Origin: Candidatus Aminicenantota bacterium | GTDB lineage: Bacteria > Acidobacteriota > Aminicenantia > Aminicenantales > Saccharicenantaceae | DNA: 64,000 nucleotides | Direction of reading: 5' to 3' | Assembly: GCA_017999365.1 (NCBI GenBank) | Contig: JAGNLW010000001.1 | Span: forward strand, 628,239 to 692,238 | Shown here: piece by piece, positions 53,679-61,946 of the stretch | Position numbering within the stretch: position 1 is the first letter of the stretch | Layout of the letters: every line of letters begins with the position of its first letter | Program-made: the position numbers and the translations under genes | Notes under the pieces: model-generated | Databases searched by the model: none | The model's input: only the letters and a program-made list of their open reading frames with translations | Told to the model about the DNA's origin: nothing

Positions 53679-55640
53679 TTATTTGTTGAACACGGTCCAG
53701 TTGCGGTTCTGGCGCAGGGTTTCCAGGCGGAACGCCGCCGGCCAGGCCACGAGCCACTGGCTGACGGCGAACGGCTGCAGCCAGCGCGTGTGCAGGAAGC
53801 CCTCGTCCTGGCTGCCGTACGGCCTCTTCTTGCCCATGACGACGAGGTCGCCGCCCGAGATGCCGATCGAGGCGTTGGCCCAGGCCGCCAGGGCCCGCTC
53901 CCGCCACTGGGCCCTGCCCGTCAGCTGGGCCAGCTTGAGCCAGTCGTTGACGATGATCAGCGCGTAGGGGTCCTGGTGGTGGTGCTGGGTCGAGACGGCC
54001 GTGCCGCCGTACGTGTCGTAGCCCATTTCGCGCAGCACGTTCCCCTCTTCGTAGGGCACCGAGTAGGACCACTGCCACGTCGCCAGGTAATAGGACACGT
54101 CCTCGGCCGACTTGAGGTAAGCCTCCTTGCCCGTCACGTCGTAGAGCTCGAGGGCGCCCTTGAGGAGCGGCGTCGCCGACTCCTTGTCGATACAGTATGT
54201 GTCGAGGGCCCCGGCCGTCGTGAAGCCGTCGCGCGCGAAGGCCCCATAATAGAACGCATAGGCCCGCTCCGCGGCCGCCAAATAGGCCGCCTTGTGCGTG
54301 GCCCGGTAGGCCGTGACGAGGGGCGGGATCAGAAAAGCCCCGATCGTCCCCTCCGGATCGACGAGCCTGCCGTCGTTCGACCAGGCCTTGCCGAACCGCC
54401 CGTCGGCCTTCTGGGCCTTGACCGCGAAGTCGCAGACGCCGAGCGCGGCCGCCCGGTACTCGGGCCGGCTCACGCCGCAGCGCGCGGCCAGGTCGTAGGC
54501 CTCGAAGTAGCCCTGCGCGGCGTGACCCAGGTTGCAGGCGTCCTGGACCTCGGTCTTGGGGTCCTCGAGCCCGATGAGGTAGTCGTAGTGGCAGCGGAAC
54601 AGGCCGTTCTTGAGCCGGGCGTTCCGCAGCCACGTGTCGAGGCAGCGCAGGCCCTTGTCGAGCGAGGTCTTCTCCTTCGACAGCAGGTAATCGGCCAGCA
54701 TGGAGTTGGCCAGCGACACGTTCTGCCCGGCCCAGCCGATCTCGTACTTCCAGGACTGCCGCTGGACCCAGCCCTGCTCCTGGGGGTCCCAGCGCAGGCC
54801 GATGGAGAAGCCGTTGAAGCCCTTCTCCTCGGCCCACAGACTGTCGCCGGCGAACTGGACGCCGAGCTCCCAGAGCTCTTCGGGTTCGAAACGGGGTTTG
54901 ACCTCGCGCCGGTTGAGGGCCCAGGCCGCGTCGACCAGGGCGTGCCAGCCGTGCCGCGGCGTCCCCACCGGCCCCACGACGACCCAGGCCTTGAGCGCGA
55001 TCGTCTGGCCGCGTGACATCCGCAGGTCGCCCCGGTAGGCCTCGGCGTAGGCGTCGCGGTTGGCATAGACGAGCGGCGTCTCCTCCTCGGGCCAGACGAG
55101 CCGGTGCACGGTCCTGTCGGCGAGCGGCTCCAGCGAGCACGAGAACCCGCCCAGGACCTGGCCCGGCGCGCTGAACAGCCCGACCGCCCAGGCCTCCGAC
55201 TCCGAGTAGGTCGCCCCGGCGATCGACGACCGGTGAGAGGCGAACGTCCACGGCCGGCCGTCCTTGACGAAGCCCTTGGGCTCGAGCCCCGTGCCCCAAG
55301 CGTTGCCGTCGTACATGACGGCCGGGATGAGGCCGTAGCGCGACGCGTAGGCCGCCGCGACGTCCATCGTCAGCCGCACCGGCCGGACGTGGTCGGTCCC
55401 GGCGTGGGTGAAGGTCCGCGTCCACTCGAAGAACCCCGGCCCGATCTCGCGCACGGCGTCGGCCGCGGCGATGTCCTTGGCCGCGTAGGGCACGGTCCGG
55501 GCGACCTCGGTGCCGCCGGCCCGGAAGACGAAGGCGTCGCCGCTCTTCACGGCCTCGACCCGGGTCTGGGCCGGGGCAAGGGCGGCGGCGGCGAGAAGGA
55601 GGGATAGGCAGACGGCGGCCGTGAGAACGCGCTTGATCAT
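53679..55640 (-). CDS. secreted six-hairpin glycosidase-like protein
   Basis: 653 residues. Signal peptide MIKRVLTAAVCLSLLLAAAA ends near APAQ. The first 220 residues are beta-rich (FFEWTRTFTHAGTDHVRPVRLTM) and the rest is helical with repeated hairpins (LGVQFAGDSLWAEEKGFNGF, EVQDACNLGHAAQGYFEAYD). This fits an (alpha/alpha)6 glycosidase fold; I cannot place it in a CAZy family with confidence. A good promoter lies upstream of ATG 55640. It is divergent from the aldolase gene. Confidence 0.7.
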   Translation of the reverse strand: MIKRVLTAAVCLSLLLAAAALAPAQTRVEAVKSGDAFVFRAGGTEVARTVPYAAKDIAAADAVREIGPGFFEWTRTFTHAGTDHVRPVRLTMDVAAAYASRYGLIPAVMYDGNAWGTGLEPKGFVKDGRPWTFASHRSSIAGATYSESEAWAVGLFSAPGQVLGGFSCSLEPLADRTVHRLVWPEEETPLVYANRDAYAEAYRGDLRMSRGQTIALKAWVVVGPVGTPRHGWHALVDAAWALNRREVKPRFEPEELWELGVQFAGDSLWAEEKGFNGFSIGLRWDPQEQGWVQRQSWKYEIGWAGQNVSLANSMLADYLLSKEKTSLDKGLRCLDTWLRNARLKNGLFRCHYDYLIGLEDPKTEVQDACNLGHAAQGYFEAYDLAARCGVSRPEYRAAALGVCDFAVKAQKADGRFGKAWSNDGRLVDPEGTIGAFLIPPLVTAYRATHKAAYLAAAERAYAFYYGAFARDGFTTAGALDTYCIDKESATPLLKGALELYDVTGKEAYLKSAEDVSYYLATWQWSYSVPYEEGNVLREMGYDTYGGTAVSTQHHHQDPYALIIVNDWLKLAQLTGRAQWRERALAAWANASIGISGGDLVVMGKKRPYGSQDEGFLHTRWLQPFAVSQWLVAWPAAFRLETLRQNRNWTVFNK

Positions 55641-55685
55641 GCGGGGCTCCTGCGGCGTTGACGTTCGGACATGCGGTCTTCCCGG

Positions 55686-55714
55686 GTTATACCAGAGCGC
55701 CGCCGAATTCACAA
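55686..55714 (-). promoter_or_regulatory. promoter of the glycosidase gene at 55640
   Basis: Minus strand: TTGTGA (55714-55709), a 17-base spacer, TATAAC (55691-55686). Confidence 0.55.
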
Positions 55715-55758
55715 GGCCTGCGGCCCCTCCCGACGCCGCTCCCCTCGCTCCCCCGGTT

Positions 55759-55787
55759 TTGAAAACGGCCCGGGCTTGGGCTATGAT
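55759..55787 (+). promoter_or_regulatory. promoter of the class II aldolase gene
   Basis: TTGAAA (55759-55764), a 17-base spacer, TATGAT (55782-55787), 37 bases before the start. It diverges from the glycosidase promoter. Confidence 0.6.
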
Positions 55788-55823
55788 GAGGGCGTCCTTA
55801 CCGCTCCTCCCGGAGGTACGACC

Positions 55824-56849
55824 ATGCCCGTGTCCTACAAAGACCTCGGCCTCGCCAACACCGGCGACATGTTCCGGCGCGCCTTCGCCGGCCAGTACGC
55901 CGTGCCGGCCTATAACTTCAACAACATGGAACAGCTCCAGGCCATCGTCACGGCCTGCGTCGAGACGCGCTCGCCGGTCATCCTCCAGGTCTCGAGCGGG
56001 GCCCGGAAGTACGCCGACCAGACCCTGCTCCGCTACATGGCCGAGGGCGCCGTGCGCATGGCCCGGGAGATGGAGAAGGCCAAGGGCGCCGCCCAGCCCG
56101 TCCCCATCTGCCTCCACCTCGACCACGGCGACACCTTCGAGCTGGCCAAGTCCTGCATCGACAACGGCTTCTCGTCGGTCATGATCGACGGCTCGCACCT
56201 GCCCTACGAGGAGAACATCGCCCTGACCCGCCGGGTCGTCGAATTCGCCCGGCCCCTAGGCGTCTCGGTCGAGGGCGAGCTCGGCGTCCTGGCCGGCATC
56301 GAGGACGAGGTCCAGGCCGCGCATTCGACCTACACCCGCCCGGACGAGGTCGTCGACTTCGTCCGCCGCTCGACCGTCGATTCCTTGGCCATCTCCATCG
56401 GCACCTCGCACGGCGCCTACAAGTTCAAGCCCGAGCAGTGCACCCGCGACGCGCGCGGTGTCCTCGTCCCGCCGCCCCTGCGGTTCGACATCCTGGCCGA
56501 GATCGAGAAGAAGCTCCCCGGCTTCCCCATCGTCCTGCACGGCGCCTCGTCGGTCATCCAGGAGGCCGTGGCGGAGATCAACCGGTACGGCGGCCGGATG
56601 AAGGACGCCGTCGGCGTCCCCGAGGAACAGCTGCGCCAGGCGGCCCGCTCGGCCGTCTGCAAGATCAACATCGACACGGACGGCCGCATGGTCATGACGG
56701 CCACCATCCGCAAGGTCTTCACCGAGTCGCCGGGCGAGTTCGACCCCCGCAAGTACCTCGGGCCCGCCCGCAAGGCCCTCGTCGAGATGTACAAGCGGAA
56801 GAACCGCGAGGTCCTGGGCTCGGCCGGCCGCTACGGCGAGGAGATCTAG
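55824..56849 (+). CDS. fba: class II fructose-bisphosphate aldolase
   Basis: A 341-residue zinc aldolase of glycolysis and gluconeogenesis. Visible metal and active-site motifs: LHLDHGDTFE (first zinc His), MIDGSHLPYEENI, VEGELGVLAGIED, IGTSHGAYKF and VLHGASSV. GGAGG lies 8 bases before the ATG; the open frame upstream to 55671 is not conserved. It sits amid glycosidase genes, which suits a sugar-degrading locus, and related tagatose-type activity cannot be excluded. Confidence 0.93.
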   Translation: MPVSYKDLGLANTGDMFRRAFAGQYAVPAYNFNNMEQLQAIVTACVETRSPVILQVSSGARKYADQTLLRYMAEGAVRMAREMEKAKGAAQPVPICLHLDHGDTFELAKSCIDNGFSSVMIDGSHLPYEENIALTRRVVEFARPLGVSVEGELGVLAGIEDEVQAAHSTYTRPDEVVDFVRRSTVDSLAISIGTSHGAYKFKPEQCTRDARGVLVPPPLRFDILAEIEKKLPGFPIVLHGASSVIQEAVAEINRYGGRMKDAVGVPEEQLRQAARSAVCKINIDTDGRMVMTATIRKVFTESPGEFDPRKYLGPARKALVEMYKRKNREVLGSAGRYGEEI

Positions 56850-56871
56850 GGGAAGGCGCGGCGCCGCGCGC

Positions 56872-57541
56872 TCAGTCGTCGTCCGGCCCGCGGCTCTTGT
56901 CCCCCAAGAGACGTTTGCGGACCCGCTCGATGACCTTCGGCAGCTCGCGCCTGGACGTCGACAGGGCCAGGCCCGTCATGCCCAACGGGACCTTGCCGGG
57001 GTCGGTGAAGACCCGGCAGACGGCCAGGAGCCGCCCCTCCCCGAACTGCCCGACCTGCCAGTGACCGGACGTGTCGACGACCGAGCGGCTGAGCGGGACC
57101 TCGGGCCAGGGCACTTTGACCCACTCGACACGAAAACCCTCGGCCGCCGGCAGGACCGTGTAACGCAGCCGGTACCGCCGGCGGACGCCCAAGGGGAGCT
57201 TCAGGTGCTGCTCGACGAGGAAAACGCCGGGGCCTTCCTCCGTGACCGCGACCCGCTCGACGCGGGGCATGAATTCGTCGTAATGGCCGAAATCGGTGAC
57301 GATCCGCAGGACGTCCGCGGCCGACGCGGCGAACGTCCCCACGGCTTCGAACGTCCGGCCCTTCGGCCGCGTATCGGGGACCTCCCGGACGACGATGCGC
57401 CCGGCCTCGACGGCGATCTGCTCGCCCGGGGACAGGCGCACGGGCTCCAGCCCGCAGGTGATGTCCTGGCCCGGCGGGGGAATGGGCGAGGACGAGGAGG
57501 AAGGACGCCGCCGACAGGACCGCCGCCAGCAGGAACGCCAT
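56872..57541 (-). pseudogene. secreted SRPBCC (START-like) protein with a frameshift after the signal peptide
   Basis: The signal peptide MAFLLAAVLSAASFLLVLAH (ATG 57541, strong GGGAGGGGG upstream) is in one frame. The mature domain, from GQDITCGLEPVRLSPGEQ to KRLLGDKSRGPDDD, is in another. Removing one G from the G5 run at 57476-57480 joins them as ...LAHSPPGQDITCGLEPV. The mature part is a polyketide-cyclase/START-like fold (VGTFAASAADVLRIVTDFGHYDEFMP), which binds hydrophobic ligands; its role here is unknown. The break may be an assembly error, since the rest is intact. Confidence 0.75.
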
Positions 57542-57648
57542 CCGTCCCCCTCCCCCGGGGCGCCCCATTCTCCCCTAACGGGCGGGATTTGGCAATGGAT
57601 ATCTTCGGGCCCCCGACTTCCGTATAATAGGGTGGCCGGAGGTGCCGC

Positions 57649-58038
57649 ATGAAAGACCACGTCAAGCTGCTCGGGATCCTGTGGATCGTCTTCGGGCTGT
57701 TCTGCCTGGCCGCGGCCGGCCTGGTGTTCCTGATCGGTTTCGGGACGGCCCACTTCATCGACGTCGAAGACGTCGGTCCGGGGCTGTTGCGGCTCATCGC
57801 CGTCGTCGCCGGCTCATTCCTCGGGCTCGTCGCCCTGCCCCAGATCGCCGGCGGCCTGGGCCTTCTCCGCTACAAGGAGTGGGCCCGCATCCTGACGCTC
57901 GTCGTCTCCTTCCTCAGCCTGCCCCACGTGCCCTTCGGCACGGCCCTCGGCATCTACTCGATGATCGTGCTCTTCAATCCGGAGACCGCGCGGCTCTTCC
58001 AGGAGAAAGCGCCGGCGCCGGCACCGCCTACTTCTTGA
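57649..58038 (+). CDS. small four-helix membrane protein
   Basis: 129 residues beginning MKDHVKLLGILWIVFGLFCLA. Four hydrophobic helices and the segment GGLGLLRYKEWARILTLVVSFL make it a member of a widespread small membrane-protein family without a known function. GGAGGT precedes the ATG and TATAAT lies at 57623-57628. The 3' end overlaps the convergent RraA-like gene by 11 bases. Confidence 0.8.
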   Translation: MKDHVKLLGILWIVFGLFCLAAAGLVFLIGFGTAHFIDVEDVGPGLLRLIAVVAGSFLGLVALPQIAGGLGLLRYKEWARILTLVVSFLSLPHVPFGTALGIYSMIVLFNPETARLFQEKAPAPAPPTS

Positions 58039-58867
58039 CGGACGGGTCGGGCTTGAGCCCGACCTTCTTGTAGAGCTCCCGCCGTCCGTCCTTGTCGCCC
58101 TCCATGATCTTGCGGGCGTACTTGGCCACGGCCTCGGCCACGGCCCGCGGCACGACCACGACGCCGTCGCCGTCGGCCACGACGACGTCGCCGGGAACGA
58201 CCAGCACGCCGCCGCAGACGACCGGGCGGTTGACGGACTCGAGCTCGTTGCGCCCCGGCCGGATGCCGCGTCCGATCTCGCGCAGGTAGAGCGGGACCTT
58301 CTGGGTGATGATCTCGTCGGTGTCGCGGGCGGTGCCGTCCGTGACGACGCCGACGCAGCCGCGGCTCTGCCAATCGAGGATGTTGTAGGAGCCGATGGAG
58401 CCCACGTCGGCGCCGGGCGCCTCGTCGATGACCAGGGCCGTCCCGGGCCGGAGGAGCGGGATGAACGATTCCGGCGAGCGCTTCTCGTACCACTCCCCGG
58501 CCCAGGCGTCGTAGGCCTCGACCGGCAGGATCCCGGCCGTCGGCTGCTGGGTCGGGACGTAGCGGGCCGTCACGGCGATGCCGGCGAACCGGTGTGAGAA
58601 GGCGGACGTGTCCCGCCACAGGGGATGGATCTCGGCGTCCATCGTTCCGGTGTCGACGAGGCCCGCGGCGTCCATGCCGTCGACGACATCGGCCACGCGC
58701 AGGCCTTTGAACAGGGCCAGGACGGCTTTGTCTTCCGCCTCCGAGAAGCGGGGCGTGGCGATGAAGTTGCGGCCAGACCGGAGCGCGGCGGCGTCCGGGG
58801 GTTCGGGGGCCTGGGCGGAAGCCGGCAGGGACAGGGAAACGAGAAGCAGGCAGAGGACGATGATCAC
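58028..58867 (-). CDS. exported RraA/HMG-aldolase-like protein
   Basis: 279 residues. The RraA-like fold occupies about residues 50-265, with PGADVGSIGSYN and the aldolase-type motif DGTARDTDE (G-x-x-R-D, for binding pyruvate enolate and metal). The first 20 residues (VIIVLCLLLVSLSLPASAQA) are a clear signal peptide, whereas family members are normally cytoplasmic and about 210-235 residues long. The GTG start at 58867 has AGGAGGG 6 bases upstream. It may be a secreted 4-hydroxy-4-methyl-2-oxoglutarate-type aldolase or a binding protein. Confidence 0.85.
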   Translation of the reverse strand: MIIVLCLLLVSLSLPASAQAPEPPDAAALRSGRNFIATPRFSEAEDKAVLALFKGLRVADVVDGMDAAGLVDTGTMDAEIHPLWRDTSAFSHRFAGIAVTARYVPTQQPTAGILPVEAYDAWAGEWYEKRSPESFIPLLRPGTALVIDEAPGADVGSIGSYNILDWQSRGCVGVVTDGTARDTDEIITQKVPLYLREIGRGIRPGRNELESVNRPVVCGGVLVVPGDVVVADGDGVVVVPRAVAEAVAKYARKIMEGDKDGRRELYKKVGLKPDPSVKK

Positions 58868-58917
58868 GGCGGACCCTCCTCGCGGGGATCGGACCCGGCG
58901 GGCGGGCCGCCGGCCGC

Positions 58918-59355
58918 CTAGAGTATAAGCTTTCCGACGCCGACGAGGAAGAGCAGGGCGCCGACGGCCAGGACGTATTTGAACGGGATGGCCAGGCCCT
59001 CCTTGACGTGGACGACCCAGACGTCGCGCTCGTAGCTGGCCCCGGTCTCGCCGCGGTAGGTCTCCTTGATCTCCTCCACGATGCGCTGCATCGTGTCTAG
59101 CGAGGCCTTGCGCTTGTCGATGGCCGCCCGGATGTCCTGCTGCTCCTGGGCCGTCAGGGTCCGCTCGAAGACCTTGTCGACCTCGGAGAACCGCAGGGCG
59201 CCGTCGGTCTGGATGAAGAAAGTGATCAGCGGGATGCCGATGGCGAGCAGGATAAGGACGAGCCCCTGATGGGTGTGGGCGCCGCGGCGCCGGGACGCGG
59301 GTGGAGGCAGGCGGGCGTCCCATTCGTCCTGGCGGGCGTCTTTGCGGGTCTTCAT
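58918..59355 (-). CDS. small membrane protein of unknown function
   Basis: 145 residues with two hydrophobic helices (about 31-47 and 122-143). Between them lies a charged, probably coiled-coil segment (TLTAQEQQDIRAAIDKRKAS). AAGGAGC precedes ATG 59355. It is 50 bases upstream of the RraA-like gene on the same strand. Family not recognised. Confidence 0.65.
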   Translation of the reverse strand: MKTRKDARQDEWDARLPPPASRRRGAHTHQGLVLILLAIGIPLITFFIQTDGALRFSEVDKVFERTLTAQEQQDIRAAIDKRKASLDTMQRIVEEIKETYRGETGASYERDVWVVHVKEGLAIPFKYVLAVGALLFLVGVGKLIL

Positions 59356-59433
59356 GGGCGGGCTCCTTTGAGAGTTTTGTCGGACGAGGCGGCCGGCGGG
59401 CCCGAATTACTTTTTCCCCGGGGGCGAAGGCGG

Positions 59434-59461
59434 TTGACAGGGCCCCCGGGAAGGGAATAAT
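59434..59461 (+). promoter_or_regulatory. promoter of the gene at 59486
   Basis: TTGACA (59434-59439), a 16-base spacer, AATAAT (59456-59461). Confidence 0.5.
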
Positions 59462-59485
59462 GAGGGGAAGAACACGGAGGTCCCC

Positions 59486-59740
59486 ATGAACGATACCCCT
59501 CGGGCCCCCAAGGGCAAGTCCCGCGCCCGGGCCGTCTTCTGGCTCATCGTGTCCGTCGTCGGCGTCTGGTTCGGCTTCTTCGTCCTCCAGATCACGGACG
59601 AAGTGAAGGACCTGGGCGGAGGGGAGAAGGCCCTGCGCATCGTCTTCGCCGTCGTCTGGTTCCTGTTCTGGATCGCGGCCATGGTCTACAATGTCCTGAA
59701 TTACCAGGCCGCGGCGAGGGACAAGAGAAAGGACAAGTGA
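59486..59740 (+). CDS. small two-helix membrane protein
   Basis: 84 residues: a basic N-terminus (MNDTPRAPKGKSRARAVFW), two hydrophobic helices and a basic tail (YQAAARDKRKDK). CGGAGGT precedes the ATG. It is followed by the M20 gene with a 2-base gap (or a GTGA overlap), so both are likely cotranscribed. Function unknown. Confidence 0.7.
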   Translation: MNDTPRAPKGKSRARAVFWLIVSVVGVWFGFFVLQITDEVKDLGGGEKALRIVFAVVWFLFWIAAMVYNVLNYQAAARDKRKDK

Positions 59741-59742
59741 CC

Positions 59743-61203
59743 ATGAGCACGCGCCATCCCAAGTTCGCGGCCATCGCCGGGGTCGCCGCTCTGCTGGCCT
59801 TCGCAGAGGTCGCGGCCGGCGCCGCGCCCATCAAGGCCAAGAAGAAAAAGGACGCGGCCGTCGCCTCCGTCGAGACGCACAAGGCCGACATCGTCGCCCT
59901 GAGCGACCAGGTCTGGGGCTTCGCGGAAACGGCCCTGCTCGAGACCAAGTCGGCCGAGGCGCTCGCGGCCTACGCCGAGAAGCAGGGCTTCAAGGTCGAG
60001 CGCGGCCTGGCCGGGATGCCGACGGCCTTCGTCGCCAGCTACGGCGAGGGCAAGCCCGTCATCGGCCTGCTCGGCGAGTACGACGCCCTGCCGGGGCTGT
60101 CGCAGAAGGCCCAGAGCTCGCAGGCCGTCCTCGAGCCCGGCGCGCCCGGTCACGGCTGCGGCCATAACCTGCTCGGCACGGCCGCGTTGAGCGCCGCGAT
60201 GGCCATCAAGGACCTCATGGCCGCCGGCCAGCTCAAGGGCACGGTCCGCTTCTACGGCACCCCTGCCGAGGAGGCCGTGGGCGGCAAGATCTACATGGTC
60301 CGGGACGGGATATTCAAGGACCTCGACGTCTGCCTGACCTGGCACCCGGGCGAGGAAACCGGCGTCGCCCTCGACGGCTCCCAGGCCATCATCGACTTCG
60401 TCGTCGAGTTCACCGGCAAGACCGCCCACGCCGCGGCCGACCCCTGGAACGGCCGCAGCGCCGTGGCCGCTCTGGAGTTCTTCACGACCGGCCTCAACCG
60501 GATGCGCGAGTTCGTCCGGCCAACCGTGCGTATGCACTACTCCATCCTCGAGGGCGGCGACGTCCCCAACGTCGTCCCGGCCTACGCCAAGCTGTGGTGC
60601 TGGCTACGGGATTCGAAGGGGGCCCGGGTCGAACAGCTGCTCGAAAGGGCCCGCAAGATCGCCGAGGGGGCGGCCCTGATGGCCGAGGCCGGCTGGAAGA
60701 TCACCGTCCAGTCGGGCGATTGGGAGACGCTGGTCAACCTGGCCGGGGCCACGGCCATGCACGACAACATGATGTGGCTCGGGCCGATCGCCTTCACGCC
60801 CGAAGAGCAGGAGTTCGCCAAGGACATCCAGCGGGCCGCGGGCGTCGAGCCCAAGGGCCTCGACGCGGCGATTCAACCGTGGCGGGCGCCCAAGCCGGAC
60901 CCCGACGGCGGCTCGACCGACGTCGGCGACGTCAGCTGGGTCGTCCCCGTCATCGGGCTGGGCGCCACGACGGCGCCGGCCGACACCCCCTGGCACGCCT
61001 GGCCGACGGTCGCCTGCGCCGGGATGTCCATCGGGCACAAGGGGCTCGTCTACGCGGCCAAGGCCATGGCCGCGACCATGGTCGACCTCTACGAGGACGC
61101 CAAGCTCCTCGAAGCGGTGCGCACGGAGTTCGCGCAGAAGACCCAGGGCGTGGTCTACAAGCCGTTCATCCCGGACGGCCCGCCGTCGTTGACGCGGCAT
61201 TGA
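59743..61203 (+). CDS. exported M20-family amidohydrolase (AbgB-like)
   Basis: 486 residues with a signal peptide (FAAIAGVAALLAFAEVAAGA). The two-zinc M20 peptidase core has LGEYDALPG, PGHGCGHNLLG, GTPAEEAVGGK, LTWHPG and late SIGHKG as metal ligands or partners. It is closest to the AbgB/p-aminobenzoyl-glutamate hydrolase group, which cleaves acyl-amino acids or dipeptide-like amides. AAGGAC lies 9 bases before ATG 59743; a GTG at 59737 overlapping the previous stop is possible. The export signal suggests substrates outside the cytoplasm. Confidence 0.88.
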   Translation: MSTRHPKFAAIAGVAALLAFAEVAAGAAPIKAKKKKDAAVASVETHKADIVALSDQVWGFAETALLETKSAEALAAYAEKQGFKVERGLAGMPTAFVASYGEGKPVIGLLGEYDALPGLSQKAQSSQAVLEPGAPGHGCGHNLLGTAALSAAMAIKDLMAAGQLKGTVRFYGTPAEEAVGGKIYMVRDGIFKDLDVCLTWHPGEETGVALDGSQAIIDFVVEFTGKTAHAAADPWNGRSAVAALEFFTTGLNRMREFVRPTVRMHYSILEGGDVPNVVPAYAKLWCWLRDSKGARVEQLLERARKIAEGAALMAEAGWKITVQSGDWETLVNLAGATAMHDNMMWLGPIAFTPEEQEFAKDIQRAAGVEPKGLDAAIQPWRAPKPDPDGGSTDVGDVSWVVPVIGLGATTAPADTPWHAWPTVACAGMSIGHKGLVYAAKAMAATMVDLYEDAKLLEAVRTEFAQKTQGVVYKPFIPDGPPSLTRH

Positions 61204-61611
61204 CCCGGGCGGTTCGAAACGGGTCGCGCCAAGACCCGGGACCCTGTCGGTGATCGCGGAAGGACCGGGCAGACGTTCTATTGATCGAGCTTCTGGGTGG
61301 TTCTCCTTCCTGGGATGGAAGTAGCGCGCCACATCCGCGCGCATCTCGGGGCCTCTGACGACATTCTCTGAGTGAACAAAAACGTCGTCGGTAGGCCAAA
61401 TGCCATGTTCGATCATCCAACGGACGACACGGAATCCCTCGGTCTTCCCTTCGCCAAGGTCGTTATCCAACGATAAATGGGTAACGATCTCCGTTTCCAA
61501 CAGCCGGATGACCTCTTCGGCCGTACGAACCGTCGTCCATTCGCTATCGGCGCCCGGTCCATAGACCATATCAGGCGTCTTGACGTCATCAAGGAAAACT
61601 TTAAAGGCCAT
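60604..61611 (-). CDS. cyclic-phosphate-processing receiver-domain protein with run-on C-terminus
   Basis: The first 100 or so residues (MAFKVFLDDVKTPDMVYGPG ... HSENVVRGPEMRADVARYF) match the small receiver-like domain linked to cyclic-phosphate processing: acidic FLDD near the start and LSLDNDLG. Known members are about 100-115 residues. Here no stop occurs after that domain and the frame continues antisense through the 3' third of the M20 gene to 60604, giving 335 residues. The extra part is Arg/Pro/Gly-rich and looks like translated shadow. The stop was probably lost, or a small indel is present. The region is lower in GC than its neighbours, which suggests acquisition. Confidence 0.6.
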   Translation of the reverse strand: MAFKVFLDDVKTPDMVYGPGADSEWTTVRTAEEVIRLLETEIVTHLSLDNDLGEGKTEGFRVVRWMIEHGIWPTDDVFVHSENVVRGPEMRADVARYFHPRKENHPEARSIERLPGPSAITDRVPGLGATRFEPPGSMPRQRRRAVRDERLVDHALGLLRELRAHRFEELGVLVEVDHGRGHGLGRVDEPLVPDGHPGAGDRRPGVPGGVGRRRRGAQPDDGDDPADVADVGRAAVGVRLGRPPRLNRRVEALGLDARGPLDVLGELLLFGREGDRPEPHHVVVHGRGPGQVDQRLPIARLDGDLPAGLGHQGRPLGDLAGPFEQLFDPGPLRIP

Positions 61612-61718
61612 AATATGAATTCTCCCCGACCTTCAACGGATCAACTATAGCACGAAAGAGCCTGGAACCGGGGCAGGAGAGAGCAGAGAACGATCAGAGA
61701 ATGCAGGGGTTATTTCGG

Positions 61719-61794
<76 letters not shown>

Positions 61795-61841
61795 ACCGAG
61801 GGAGAGTCCCCGGGCCCGTTTCCGGGACCGAAGACTGGCGG

Positions 61842-61870
61842 ATTATAGCAGAACAGGTGGGGCTTTTCAA
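61842..61870 (-). promoter_or_regulatory. tRNA-Ala promoter
   Basis: Minus strand: TTGAAA (61870-61865), a 17-base spacer, TATAAT (61847-61842), about 48 bases upstream of the mature tRNA. Confidence 0.8.
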
Positions 61871-61946
61871 CCCCTCGCTGTCCCTCGATTGACCGGGCCG
61901 CGGGGCTGTGGTAATTAGGGGGCACCGCAGTCGCAGGAGGTTCCCC

